DNA of 64,000 nucleotides from Ochrobactrum vermis (GTDB lineage: Bacteria; Pseudomonadota; Alphaproteobacteria; Rhizobiales; Rhizobiaceae): contig NZ_PCOC01000002.1 of assembly GCF_002975205.1 (NCBI RefSeq), positions 62,001 to 126,000 of the forward strand, written 5' to 3'. This document shows, in pieces, positions 37,458 through 47,111 of this stretch; positions within the stretch are counted from its first letter, which is position 1; the number at the start of each line of letters is the position of its first letter. A program made the translations under genes and the position numbers. Under the pieces are notes generated by a model. That model searched no databases. It saw nothing but the letters and a program-made list of their open reading frames with translations, and was not told the origin of the DNA.

Positions 37458-38279
37458 ATGACCGATGCTACGCAAAAAGATAGTCCGCTCGAACGATATA
37501 TTGCTATTATGGAAACCGTCGCACCGTTTGCCGAGGGACTTACAGCCGTCGAGTTGGAAACGGCACTCGATCTTCCCAAAACGACGGTGAATCGCTTGCT
37601 TCACACTTTGATTTCAAGCGGGATGATCAGTACGCAGAATTCACGGAACCGAACATTCAAGCTCGGCGAGCGACTCCTGAAACTACTTCACACCTCTCCC
37701 GATACGGGTTGGCTTGTGACGCTGGCGCAAAAACCACTGCAAATATTGGCCGAGAAAACCGGTCAGTCGGCGTTTATATCAAAGTTCGATGGCAGGGACA
37801 TTCGTTCGGTAACGTGTGTCGCTCCGGACACCCCGGTTCGGACCTATGTGATGCCCGGCATGGCTATGCCTATCAATGCGACCGCATCAGGTAAAGCAAT
37901 CATGGCCTTTCAGTCACCTGAAACTATCCAGCAACTCCTCACTCGAAATCTGGTGCAATTCACAGATCAAACGAAAATCGGCCCGGAAGCTCTTTTGGCG
38001 GAATATGCCGATATTCGTGAACGCGGTTTTGCAACAGATCTGGCAGAGCATGTGGCTGGTCTGGGAACTATAGCATTTCCTATTCGTCTTGCACGCGCCC
38101 CGGTGGTTTACGCTGTCGGCGTAACAGGACCATATCGCGCCGTCATTGAAGAGGATTTCGATGGTCATTGTCGGGCAATTAGTGACACCGCACAGCGGCT
38201 CGCCAAGCTGATGCAGCTTCGTGGTGCGGAACTGCACGACCTTCGCATCAACGAATTAGAAGATGAACAGAGTTCATAA
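37458..38279 (+). CDS. IclR-family transcriptional regulator
   Basis: 273 residues from the ATG at 37458, where family similarity begins; an open frame upstream to 37257 is likely untranslated. The winged helix is VAPFAEGLTAVELETALDLPKTTVNRLLHTLISSGMI, and the effector domain has YVMPGMAMPINATASGKAIMAF. It lies downstream of the binding protein and probably controls the divergent uptake and catabolism genes. Confidence 0.87.
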   Translation: MTDATQKDSPLERYIAIMETVAPFAEGLTAVELETALDLPKTTVNRLLHTLISSGMISTQNSRNRTFKLGERLLKLLHTSPDTGWLVTLAQKPLQILAEKTGQSAFISKFDGRDIRSVTCVAPDTPVRTYVMPGMAMPINATASGKAIMAFQSPETIQQLLTRNLVQFTDQTKIGPEALLAEYADIRERGFATDLAEHVAGLGTIAFPIRLARAPVVYAVGVTGPYRAVIEEDFDGHCRAISDTAQRLAKLMQLRGAELHDLRINELEDEQSS

Positions 38280-38397
38280 ATCTCCGACCCATCGCTGGCT
38301 CAATGTATCAGCGATGGGCTGGACTAACCGCGTCGGCTTGAAGCAATGTTGCGTCATGCCTAGCGTCCGAATTCCAACGGACACCCGCCAGAACCGT

Positions 38398-39162
38398 TCA
38401 ATGCGCGTAAGATGGATCCCGCTCGTCAAGAAGCCGACACATCTCGGAGAAATGAGCAAATGGCATTTCCCTGTAATCTTCCCATTCCAGGGCGGTTTTT
38501 TCGGCGAGTTCATCAGGCATGATATTAAGCGGCTGATTTGTGGAGTAGGCCAGGATCAACGTTTTGCAGGACCTCTCCAGAAAATAAAGTTCATCATAGG
38601 CTTCAGCGACCGTCGCCGCAGTTACCAATATGCCGTGATTGCCCATTATCATCGATCGTTTGTTCCCCAACGCCTGAACAAGCCGCTTGCCCTCTTCGAG
38701 GTCGTCCGCAATGCCACCGAATTCAATGTCGATAGCGATGCGATTGAAAAAGCGTGCCGTATTCTGGTCGATCGGCTTGATTTGTGGATCAGCGAGAGCG
38801 GCAAGCGCTGTCGCATAGGTCGAATGTACGTGCAGGATGCAACGAGCATCAGGGCGAGCGGCATGTATGCAGCCATGGATCGTCCAGGCAGAAGGATCCG
38901 GAGCATCACTACGCGCCATCGTTTGCTCATCATCGACGTTGAGGACTAGCAGATCAGAAGACTTGACCCTAGAAAAATGACGCCAGCGAGGGTTCATAAG
39001 AAATCGTCGGCCATCGTCAGAGAGTGCCAAGCTGAAGTGATTAGACACGCTTTCATGCCAGTCATTCAGCGCAGCAAGACGGAACGCTGCGGCAAGCTCT
39101 ATTCGCAAAGTCGCTTCATCCTTTTTTTGCCATTCGTTACCGATGTTCGAGTGTAGCGTCAT
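38398..39162 (-). CDS. Class II aldolase/adducin-domain protein
   Basis: 254 residues with the zinc-binding histidines in ILHVHSTYATALAAL and IMGNHGILV, and RFLMNPRWRHFSRVKSSDLL at the front as in many class II aldolase relatives. It may be an aldolase or decarboxylase on a sugar-acid or short keto-acid. It is divergent from a LysR gene at 39286, its likely regulator. Confidence 0.85.
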   Translation of the reverse strand: MTLHSNIGNEWQKKDEATLRIELAAAFRLAALNDWHESVSNHFSLALSDDGRRFLMNPRWRHFSRVKSSDLLVLNVDDEQTMARSDAPDPSAWTIHGCIHAARPDARCILHVHSTYATALAALADPQIKPIDQNTARFFNRIAIDIEFGGIADDLEEGKRLVQALGNKRSMIMGNHGILVTAATVAEAYDELYFLERSCKTLILAYSTNQPLNIMPDELAEKTALEWEDYREMPFAHFSEMCRLLDERDPSYAH

Positions 39163-39285
39163 GTCTCTTTGTCCTGTTGATCAAACGAAATGTAATTCTG
39201 GAAGTGTCGATGGAGACAGGATTAGACGCGTCACAAACTCACGGGAAACGAAATACCAACATAGTGAACATGACGGAACATCATC

Positions 39286-40170
39286 ATGACCGCATTTAGA
39301 GTTCCCAGTATAGAACTGCTTCAGACGTTCATCGCGGTCTTCCAATGCAGAAACTTTTCAACGGCGGCTGAGAAACTGCATCTGACTCAATCTGCTGTGA
39401 GCCACCGCATAAAACGCCTGGAGGACGAGCTTGACGTGGTACTATTTGATAGATCCCCGCATAACGTTAACGCAAGCGAAGCGGGAGATAGACTATACAG
39501 CGATATTCATTCTACATTGAACACGCTCGAAAATGTCTTCAGCAAAATTCAGCAAAATGCCAACCACACGCGTCTGGAAATCGAAGTCGAACCGGCTTTC
39601 GGAACGAAGTGGCTCGCACCGCGCCTGAAATCGTTTCTGTTAGAACATCCCCACCTGAAACTTCAGATAAACCTGTCAGACAAAAAACTGGAATTCTCTG
39701 GCAATACAGAGATTGCGATAAAATGGGGTCATAAAAACAGCTGGCCTGGGTTTTATTGCGAACCACTAATGGATCTGACCTTTACCCCAATGTGCTCCCG
39801 TTCATTTTTGAACGAGCATGGTCAAGTAACGATAGAAAATTTGGCTCGCTTTCCTTTGCTTCACGATCGAGACTACGGCGAGTGGGCAAGATTAGCCGGA
39901 AGCCTTGATCTGGCGGCTCTGGACTTCCGAAAGGGACATATAATTGGCGATACCGCTTTATTGGAGCAGGCGGCTATCGAAGGCAATGGGATTGCTCTCT
40001 GCGCTCTGGAATTGACTGAGAACGCCGTTCAGCGTGGTGATCTTATCCCGCCCCTACTCGATTTGAAGATAAGAAGCGACAAGTCATACTATCTGTTGCG
40101 GCATCAGTCGATTAAACCCACTATCATCGGCGCACAGTTTTCCGAATGGCTTCATCAAACGGTGACTTGA
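39286..40170 (+). CDS. LysR-family transcriptional regulator
   Basis: 294 residues. The N-terminal HTH is QTFIAVFQCRNFSTAAEKLHLTQSAVSHRIKRLEDEL, and the effector domain follows in two lobes (EPAFGTKWLAPRL onward). It is of the GcvA-like branch. It is divergent from the class II aldolase gene by 123 bp and convergent with the MFS gene. Confidence 0.9.
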   Translation: MTAFRVPSIELLQTFIAVFQCRNFSTAAEKLHLTQSAVSHRIKRLEDELDVVLFDRSPHNVNASEAGDRLYSDIHSTLNTLENVFSKIQQNANHTRLEIEVEPAFGTKWLAPRLKSFLLEHPHLKLQINLSDKKLEFSGNTEIAIKWGHKNSWPGFYCEPLMDLTFTPMCSRSFLNEHGQVTIENLARFPLLHDRDYGEWARLAGSLDLAALDFRKGHIIGDTALLEQAAIEGNGIALCALELTENAVQRGDLIPPLLDLKIRSDKSYYLLRHQSIKPTIIGAQFSEWLHQTVT

Positions 40171-40274
40171 ACATGATGCCTAAATCCTTCGCCTTGAAGG
40201 GATGTGAATCTGAGGCCCGTTATTTTCATACTCTATGTGCAGAAATTTTAATTTTTTGCAGAGACTTAGCAGTT

Positions 40275-41597
40275 TCATTCGTTAGTTGCGGCTCGCCGCT
40301 CCTTCGCCAAAACCGGCTGCCTGTTTGTAAAACCAGCGATCTTGATGAGTGACGCTAGCAATCCAACCAGCGCTAAAGCACTTGCCGGTACCAGCATAGC
40401 CGCGACAGGCGTCCCGACCGCATCTGCAACCCACGGCATGAGATTCTGGGCAATGAACCCGCCGAGATTACCGATTGTACTGATCGCTGCGATAGCCATG
40501 GCCACGCGCTGCCCGGAGAAGAATAGTGACGGCAGGAACCAAAGACAAGGAAAGAGCAGTGATATGCAGGGCGTGCCGATGGACATCGCAACCATACGCA
40601 TCCAGTTCTGAGGGAGCGTGGTGCTGAGATAGAAGCAGATAAGTCCGAGGCACGAAATGGCGACCATTGCGGTGAGCACCGTCCTTTCCTTACGCAGATG
40701 ACGTGGCACCAGAACCAGAGCAAAAGCTCCGATAACCCATGGAATCGCGCTAAGAAGACCGTTTTCTGTTCCCGATACGCCAAATCCCCGTACCACAGTT
40801 GGTAGCCAATAGATCACACCGTAGAGCGATGCCAAGATGAGCATGTAGATAATGGCAAGCAGAAGCACTCGCCGGTCCCAGATCACAGCAAGCGGATTAC
40901 CGTGCTGTCCATCTGGGGTTTCATTTCCGAGCCGTTCCAGCAACCACTTTCGCTCCTTGGTGGAAATAAACTTTGCATCGTCGGGGCCATTCGGCAGATA
41001 GATAAGGACGAGTGGGGTTAACAGGACTGCCGGCAGCCCAGTGGCGAGAAATACCCACTGCCACCCAGCAAAACCGAGAAAGCCATTGAGATCGAGCAAG
41101 AAGCCGCTGACGATAGAACCAAACAGGTTGCCGAATGCACTACCCAAGGTCAGAAAGCCAAGAACGCGAGCGCGGTATTCCTTGGGAAACCACAAGGTGA
41201 AGTAATAGATTATCCCCGGATAGGCTCCCGCCTCAGCACATCCGATCAGAAAGCGGAAAGCCGCAAAAAGGCTACCCGACGTTACCCAGGCCGTGGCAAT
41301 TGTTAAAAGTCCCCAGGTCAGAAGAATTCGCGCCAGCCACAGCCGCGCCCCAAAACGGTTGACCGCGTAAGCACTTGGAATTTCAAGCGCCAGATAGCCT
41401 ATGAAGAACAAAGACGAAGCAAGTCCATAGAGTTGTTCTGTCATGTCCAGTGCGGACACCATCTGCAGTTTTGCGAAGCCTACATTGGCGCGGTCAATAA
41501 TCGCGATTAGATAAATAAAGACGACGAGCGGCACGATCCGCCAGGTAATTCGCTGAAAAAGCTTCTTTTCGTTGGCGGTGTATATCGCTTGTGTCAC
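40275..41597 (-). CDS. MFS transporter (anion:cation symporter family)
   Basis: About 440 residues from a GTG at 41597 preceded by GGGGAGAG; a GTG at 41642 overlapping the previous gene is the alternative. It has 12 membrane segments with YLIAIIDRANVGFAKLQM in the first and the RFLIGCAEAGAYPGIIYYFTLWFP stretch typical of the ACS group (phthalate, tartrate, glucarate type). It is the last gene of the six-gene operon. Confidence 0.88.
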   Translation of the reverse strand: MTQAIYTANEKKLFQRITWRIVPLVVFIYLIAIIDRANVGFAKLQMVSALDMTEQLYGLASSLFFIGYLALEIPSAYAVNRFGARLWLARILLTWGLLTIATAWVTSGSLFAAFRFLIGCAEAGAYPGIIYYFTLWFPKEYRARVLGFLTLGSAFGNLFGSIVSGFLLDLNGFLGFAGWQWVFLATGLPAVLLTPLVLIYLPNGPDDAKFISTKERKWLLERLGNETPDGQHGNPLAVIWDRRVLLLAIIYMLILASLYGVIYWLPTVVRGFGVSGTENGLLSAIPWVIGAFALVLVPRHLRKERTVLTAMVAISCLGLICFYLSTTLPQNWMRMVAMSIGTPCISLLFPCLWFLPSLFFSGQRVAMAIAAISTIGNLGGFIAQNLMPWVADAVGTPVAAMLVPASALALVGLLASLIKIAGFTNRQPVLAKERRAATNE

Positions 41598-41638
41598 GCT
41601 TACTCTCCCCTTTCCGTTCGCGTCAGTGTGTGGGCGGA

Positions 41639-42688
41639 TCACCGTGGGATATGATTGCGCCAGTTGTCTCGACGTTCCTGCATCTGTGCGAAAGTCTTGC
41701 GGTTGTCGGCAGCTTTGCCGACGAGTTCTTGCGCGGTTAATCCCTTTCGCTTCAGATAATCCTCAAGCTCCACCACTGCATTCGCCAACACACTGTATCC
41801 CCGCAGCATGACCTGCGACGACATTTCGATGGCAGAAGCGCCCGCCAACATCATCCGTGCTATATCAAGGCCGGACTGGGCGCCATTTGTGCCAATCAAA
41901 GGCTTGCCGTCACCAAGCTTGTGGCGGGTGAGAGCGAGCCAATGACAGGTCAATGGCAAATGCCAGGTTCCTCCGACCCCAAGTGTGGTATCGAGGACAG
42001 GTTTGTGCGTTTCAAGGTCGGGAATCAGTCCAAGAAGTCGTCCCGCCATCACCACAGCATTACCACCCGCGTCAAAGGCCGCGTCTGCAAGATTTGGCAC
42101 ACGCTCACTTTGTCCGGTGATTTTTATCCAGAGCGGAATGGATATGGCCGAACGCACAGTATCGACGATTTGTTTAATGCGCGCCGGATCGAGTTCGGTA
42201 GACACCGCGTCCTTGGCCGCCTGACTGGCGTAAGGTGTACCGATGTTAAGCTCCAGCACGCGTACGCCTGCGGCTTCTATCTGCTTTGCCATGGTAACGG
42301 CGTGTTCTAGATCGGCGAGAATTATGCTCGCGACAACGATAGCATCATCCTTGCTAGCTTCATGATCAAGCCGGGTAGTTTGTTCAAGCCAGGCGTCGAA
42401 GGGTTGGGGCGTCAGACCGGAACGACAAGCTATAAATGCATTTCGCGGAGCTGCTGCGTTCCAAGCAATACGCTCCCAGTTTTCATCAAGGACCGCATAT
42501 TCGGCCTGTTGTAACTGCAAGCGGGCGGCAAGAGATTCATTGGTGGATTTGACGACAACCGCGCTCGCTCCCGCCTTGATTGCGCGTCGAACGCCATCAG
42601 CGTCAATCAGGTGTTCAGCCGATCCTGCGATGACCGGGTTCTTCAACAGAACTGAACCAATCCGCGTTTCCAGTCGTGCGTTTGCCAT
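41639..42688 (-). CDS. Dihydroorotate dehydrogenase-like flavoprotein
   Basis: About 349 residues from the ATG at 42688 (MANARLETRIGSVLL). It is an FMN TIM barrel: LKNPVIAGSAE, VLELNIGTPYASQAA, IPLWIKITGQ, KPLIGTNGAQSG and SAIEMSSQVMLRGYSV are the expected FMN-binding strands of the PreA/PyrD group. The active-site base is not certain. In this catabolic operon it more likely reduces or oxidises a ring compound than makes pyrimidines (inference). Confidence 0.82.
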   Translation of the reverse strand: MANARLETRIGSVLLKNPVIAGSAEHLIDADGVRRAIKAGASAVVVKSTNESLAARLQLQQAEYAVLDENWERIAWNAAAPRNAFIACRSGLTPQPFDAWLEQTTRLDHEASKDDAIVVASIILADLEHAVTMAKQIEAAGVRVLELNIGTPYASQAAKDAVSTELDPARIKQIVDTVRSAISIPLWIKITGQSERVPNLADAAFDAGGNAVVMAGRLLGLIPDLETHKPVLDTTLGVGGTWHLPLTCHWLALTRHKLGDGKPLIGTNGAQSGLDIARMMLAGASAIEMSSQVMLRGYSVLANAVVELEDYLKRKGLTAQELVGKAADNRKTFAQMQERRDNWRNHIPR

Positions 42689-42759
42689 GACTTTCCATTT
42701 CTTTTTGCCGCCCACCACTATTTCCAGGATAAAAGGTAGACATACCGGGAATGCGTTCC

Positions 42760-43671
42760 TCAGCTCTCATTTTGCGGTAGCGGATAGTCGTCCGCGTTGA
42801 GGACCCAACCGGTTTTGAGCGAAAAATCCATCCGAGGCGGGCAAAAAATATCCACAAGGTCATTCTGGTCCTCGCTCGTCGCTCTGGTCGTGTGAATGAC
42901 CGGAGGCGGAATGACGAGCGCCGAAGGCGAACTGACCTCGATTGCCTTGTCCCGTCGCCAATCGTTCATGTCCGTAGTCCAAGGCCAGCGCAAATGGTGG
43001 GTGAAGCGCCCAGCCATTGCAAGAGAACATTGTTCGAAATCATCGTGATGATGCGGTGACATCTTTGCAGGATCGCGTGGCCCAATCTGAGCTGGAAGAG
43101 CATTGACCATGAATGTCGTGCAGCGAAAAATTCGACCAAAGCGGCCCGGTTCATCGGGAACGTCCAATGAATAGGAGCGCACTTTCCAACCGCCAGCAGG
43201 CTCGGGCCAGGACTGGAAGGGCGGAATATGGTCCCGGGGCGTGTCGTAGGCGTGCGTATTTGGCGCCATCGCTACGAGGTCTTTAGACGCGACTGTGAAG
43301 AGCCGCACCGCGCTTCCGCCCATAGGAAAGGTGATGCGACTGTCGCCCGGTGGAATAAATGCGATAGAGTTGCCTGCTACCTCCGTTGTCACCCCATTCC
43401 ACTCAACCGTGGCGGTGTGCTTCTGATCTGCGAGATAAAGGACATACTCGTCGGCTTGAGCTTCGCGTGCGACTACCGTTCCCCGTTCAAGCTCGGAATA
43501 GGCGAGAACAAAGTTGCATCCACGCAAGAACAATGTTCGCTCGCCGGGAGCCGTATGATCAGGAGACGAGTTATAAAACTCCGCCAGCTGTTCTTCGGCG
43601 ATAAGACCGGTGGGGTTCGGCTTGGATGCGGCAGCAAAAAGGTCTGCTCGCGGATCCTTGTCCTTAAACAT
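42760..43671 (-). CDS. Two-domain cupin protein
   Basis: 303 residues from the ATG at 43671, with AAAGGAAAT just upstream. The second cupin domain keeps its metal ligands: PHHHDDFEQCSLAMAGRFTHHL and later PPVIHTTRA. The first domain (about 60-140, LYLADQKHTATVEWNG, GNSIAFIPPGDS) lacks the His pair. It may be an isomerase or dioxygenase on an acidic intermediate. It sits between the aldolase and the DHOD-like gene. Confidence 0.75.
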   Translation of the reverse strand: MFKDKDPRADLFAAASKPNPTGLIAEEQLAEFYNSSPDHTAPGERTLFLRGCNFVLAYSELERGTVVAREAQADEYVLYLADQKHTATVEWNGVTTEVAGNSIAFIPPGDSRITFPMGGSAVRLFTVASKDLVAMAPNTHAYDTPRDHIPPFQSWPEPAGGWKVRSYSLDVPDEPGRFGRIFRCTTFMVNALPAQIGPRDPAKMSPHHHDDFEQCSLAMAGRFTHHLRWPWTTDMNDWRRDKAIEVSSPSALVIPPPVIHTTRATSEDQNDLVDIFCPPRMDFSLKTGWVLNADDYPLPQNES

Positions 43672-43682
43672 TGGATTTCCTT

Positions 43683-44465
43683 TCATTCCCTGGCTGTTGC
43701 CAGCATTTGCGCTGCTGATTTGCGCAACAGCGCCTGATCTGATCCGCACACGAAGACGGTGACGCCAAGCTTGTGCCAGCGCGGAATATCAGCGGCATTA
43801 CCGACAAATAGTCCGACAGCAACGCCGGCCTTCTTACCAGCGTGGATAACCCTTTCGATGGCCGTATCAAGTTCCGCTGACGGAAAACCCGCCCCCATGG
43901 ATTGCGACAGATCGGCAGGGCCGACGAAAAGAACATCGACATCCGGTTCCTGGGCGATGTCATTCAGTCGATCCAGCGTCGCTTGATCTTCGATTTGCGC
44001 CATCACTACGTTTTGCGCATCACAATGGGCTCGATATTCGGCGATGCCATACCCTCCATAGTTGCCAGCGCGTGGCGAAGGAGAAAGGCCGCGTTTGCCC
44101 CGGGAAAAGCGGACAGCATCACAGACAGCGGCGGCCTGCGCCGCATCCATGACATGAGGAACCATGACGCCTTCAAGGCCGAGATCGAGAAGCGGCGCAA
44201 TCCAGTCGGTGGAGTCACCCCACCGACGAGAGAGAAGCGGTAGACCGGCAGCACGTCCGGCTAACGCCAGAATATCCATCTGGGCAATGCTTATCGGGGC
44301 ATGTTCCTGATCGACGACTGCGAAATCGAGGCCCGCAAAGCCGAGAATCTCAACGATATGCGGTGCGGGCGTCTTGATGAAACTGCCTATCAGCAGTTCA
44401 CCGTGCCGGATACGAAACCGTAAGTTGGGTTGTGTTATATCTGAAGGCTGTTTCACCTGACACAT
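43683..44465 (-). CDS. HpcH/HpaI-family aldolase
   Basis: About 260 residues from the ATG at 44465. It is the class II HpaI fold: LIGSFIKTPAPHIVEILGFAGLDFAVVDQEHAPIS, GVMVPHVMDAAQA, VVMAQIEDQATLDRL, VDVLFVGPADLSQSMG. It would cleave a 4-hydroxy-2-oxo acid to pyruvate and an aldehyde. It starts 3 bp from the end of the MFS gene upstream. Confidence 0.87.
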   Translation of the reverse strand: MCQVKQPSDITQPNLRFRIRHGELLIGSFIKTPAPHIVEILGFAGLDFAVVDQEHAPISIAQMDILALAGRAAGLPLLSRRWGDSTDWIAPLLDLGLEGVMVPHVMDAAQAAAVCDAVRFSRGKRGLSPSPRAGNYGGYGIAEYRAHCDAQNVVMAQIEDQATLDRLNDIAQEPDVDVLFVGPADLSQSMGAGFPSAELDTAIERVIHAGKKAGVAVGLFVGNAADIPRWHKLGVTVFVCGSDQALLRKSAAQMLATARE

Positions 44466-44467
44466 CC

Positions 44468-45778
44468 TCAAATTGTTTGTGTTCCGGCGGCGCCGCCAAC
44501 AGTGCTGTCTTCTTTTCCGGCAATCGGCTGCTCTTCCTCGAAACTCAGGTCGCGACCGTTGGTTTCGGGAAGAAGTGCGATGGCCACAAGGACGAAGATG
44601 TAGGCTAGCATGGCGCACAGAGCCATTGCGTCGCGCAGCGGCAGGAAACTGCCGGTCGCCATCATGCCGACAATTGCGGGGCCGAAAGCACCTGCAGCGC
44701 GTCCGAAATTGTAACAGAATGCCTGTCCGTTACCGCGGATGGTATTGGGGAAAAGCTCCGTGAAATAGGGTCCAAGTGCGGCATAGATTCCAAGCAGTGA
44801 GAAGCCGAGCATGAAATTGATGACGAGAGAGAGCACGCCCATCGGTGGGGTATAAAGAAAGATCGGAATGATGATCCAGTTCAACACAGCGAACAGGAAG
44901 AAATTGCGGCGTCGTCCGATCAGATCGCAAAGATAGGCCGCAATGATATAGCCGACGAACGAGCCGAAGGTCATGACAAAAACGTAGTAACCAACGGTGA
45001 CCGATGAAATCTGGTAATGCGACTTGAGGAAGGTCGGCAGCCAGATCAGGATGGAAAAACCTCCGCCCTGAATGCCAAGCGCCAGCAATGAACACAGGAT
45101 CGTTGTCTTCAGATAGCGGGGGTGGAAAATCACAAATGGGCTGATTTTCTCTCCACGATCGGCAAGCGCCTTGCGTGTCTTGAGAAAAACTTCAGGTTCC
45201 TCGACGCCACGCAATCCCCAGAACACCCAGAATGCTGGGAGCGCGCCGATCCAGAACATCCAGCGCCAGGCATTTTCAGGTGGCATGGTTGCAAACAGGA
45301 CTGACGACAACAATGCGGCAAAGCCATAGCCCACAGCGTAAGCGCTTTGCACATTGCCAACCGCTTTGCCGCGATAGGCAGGTCGGATCACTTCGCCCAT
45401 CAGCACCGCGCCAGCTGCCCACTCACCGCCAAAGCCGATGCCTGACAGAATGCGGGCGACAAGCAATTGTTCGTAGGAGTTGGCGAAGCCACTGGCAATC
45501 GTAAAGACTGTGAACCAGGCAATAGCAATCTTCATGACGGTGACGCGGCCGATACGGTCGCACATAATACCAGCGATCCATCCGCCTATTGACGAGGAAA
45601 TCAGAGCCGATGTTCCAAGCCAGCCAGCCTCACTGTTGGTAATTGCCCATAACGCTACCAGTGTCGGGATCAAAAAGCTGAAGAGCTGTGTGTCGAGAGC
45701 ATCCGTTGCCCAGCCGACATAGCAAGCGTGAAAGGTCTTTCGTTCGGGAGCATTAAGCTCGCGATACCATTGAAACAT
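44468..45778 (-). CDS. MFS transporter (aromatic/sugar acid type)
   Basis: About 436 residues from the ATG at 45778, with GGGAGGACAAC upstream. The first segment holds YVGWATDALDTQLFSFLIP, and GGEWAAGAVLMGEVIRPAYRGKAVG is the signature loop of the MHS/sialate-like group. The 12 spans end in NGRDLSFEEEQP. It likely imports the substrate of the operon. Confidence 0.88.
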   Translation of the reverse strand: MFQWYRELNAPERKTFHACYVGWATDALDTQLFSFLIPTLVALWAITNSEAGWLGTSALISSSIGGWIAGIMCDRIGRVTVMKIAIAWFTVFTIASGFANSYEQLLVARILSGIGFGGEWAAGAVLMGEVIRPAYRGKAVGNVQSAYAVGYGFAALLSSVLFATMPPENAWRWMFWIGALPAFWVFWGLRGVEEPEVFLKTRKALADRGEKISPFVIFHPRYLKTTILCSLLALGIQGGGFSILIWLPTFLKSHYQISSVTVGYYVFVMTFGSFVGYIIAAYLCDLIGRRRNFFLFAVLNWIIIPIFLYTPPMGVLSLVINFMLGFSLLGIYAALGPYFTELFPNTIRGNGQAFCYNFGRAAGAFGPAIVGMMATGSFLPLRDAMALCAMLAYIFVLVAIALLPETNGRDLSFEEEQPIAGKEDSTVGGAAGTQTI

Positions 45779-45878
45779 GTTGTCCTCCCAAAGCCCGGGC
45801 TTACTGCACCCGGCTTTTCCCAAAGGCGAATATTGTCCCTAATCCTCTTTGTCAGGGCTGGCTGGAGCAATCGATTGC

Positions 45879-46802
45879 TCAGCCGTTCAGTCCGAGAACA
45901 TCGGCGGCGTTTTGCGCCACCATGTCGTGGATGTCTCCATCGCGATAGCCAAGCTCAAGGCAAGTCGCGACGCCACGGCGGAAGCCTTCCAGGGGGCTAT
46001 AGGTTCCAACCTGTCCAAGGTCCGAGCAAAGAATGGTGCGAGAGGTACCGACTGCGTCGATATGCGCCCGGAAATCCTGCCTGTCGCGTGTCTGGAATTT
46101 CGAACCGTCGAGGAAGAAGGCCAGCGAATGTTCGACATAGGCTCCCATGTCCGCAATCTCGCGGGCATCGTCGGGTGTAGCGCCGACGATGTCTTCAGGA
46201 TGGGTGAAGACCAGGCGTTTGACGCCACGTTTCAACGCCTCTGCGAAAACGGTTCTGGTTTCCGACACATGAATATGGCCGCTTGCAAGCACCATGTCGT
46301 TGGCCGCAACAACATCAAGGACATCGAGAAGTTCGGGAAGCATTTTGCCGTCGGCGCCGAAAAGCGGCACGGCGGTTGCCGGGCGCATTTTTTGGGTAGA
46401 GGCTGGGTGCGCCCAGCCGGAAGTCTTTTCCCAACGAAGATGATTTTCTGCGGCCAGTGTGGGAAGCCATACGATTTTCCCGCCAAGTGCTGCGGTATGC
46501 TCGACCGCATAGGGATTAAGCCCGCCAACCACATTGTTGAGCACAATGCTCGAATAGATCTTCGTTGTTAGTTCCGGGTGGTGTTTCCGGATCATCTGTG
46601 CCGCAACGACACCGGAATAATCGTGATCCTTGGTAACAGCCGCAATGAAGCCGGCTTCTGACAACTGGCGCGCCAGTTCGAGATGATCCAGAGCTCTTGG
46701 GGCAATTGACGGACCGCTATGGACATGGGGATCAACGCCGCCACACAGAATATCACTGATCTGATGGTGAAGCTCATCGGCGGCTGTATCGGCGGTCGTC
46801 AT
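45879..46802 (-). CDS. Metal-dependent hydrolase-like protein (DUF6282 type)
   Basis: About 307 residues from the ATG at 46802, with a strong GAGGAGGAT upstream. The N-terminal CGGVDPHVHSGP is the His-x-His of an amidohydrolase/PHP-type barrel; KDHDYSGVVAA, LASGHIHVSE, FTHPEDIVG and CSDLGQVGTYSP supply further likely metal ligands. It would hydrolyse an amide, lactone or similar bond. It is the first gene of the operon. Confidence 0.75.
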   Translation of the reverse strand: MTTADTAADELHHQISDILCGGVDPHVHSGPSIAPRALDHLELARQLSEAGFIAAVTKDHDYSGVVAAQMIRKHHPELTTKIYSSIVLNNVVGGLNPYAVEHTAALGGKIVWLPTLAAENHLRWEKTSGWAHPASTQKMRPATAVPLFGADGKMLPELLDVLDVVAANDMVLASGHIHVSETRTVFAEALKRGVKRLVFTHPEDIVGATPDDAREIADMGAYVEHSLAFFLDGSKFQTRDRQDFRAHIDAVGTSRTILCSDLGQVGTYSPLEGFRRGVATCLELGYRDGDIHDMVAQNAADVLGLNG

Positions 46803-46894
46803 TTCATCCTCCTCATTCCAAAAAGCTACGTCAGCTGAAATCCAGGCTGTTCGGGCCCGGCGGCGTTTCACGACGCTGTTTGCAGAAACCGCAT

Positions 46895-46911
46895 GTTCCG
46901 TTCAACGGAAC
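46895..46911. promoter_or_regulatory. Perfect 17-bp palindrome, likely IclR operator
   Basis: GTTCCGTT-C-AACGGAAC: 8-bp arms around one base, 92 bp before the hydrolase ATG and about 200 bp before the IclR ATG, between the divergent genes. Short palindromes of this kind are used by IclR-type repressors (family knowledge); the assignment here is inference. Confidence 0.6.
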
Positions 46912-47111
46912 GTTGTTCTGATTTTTATCGCCCAATCGTTTATCAGTGTCAAGCGATATGATTGGGCGAACCGTTCGCTTGAGGCGGGAGGAACGGGAAA
47001 CGCATGGAAGACAGGAACGCGGCGGAGCCACCAACATTCCCTGTCACGGTTGTTTTCACGATGAGAATCGCTCTGTATAAACGCGCAAGGAACATCGATT
47101 GAGGATCTGGC

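Noticed and set aside
45849..46571. 240-residue plus-strand frame
   Set aside because: Antisense to the DUF6282-type hydrolase gene.
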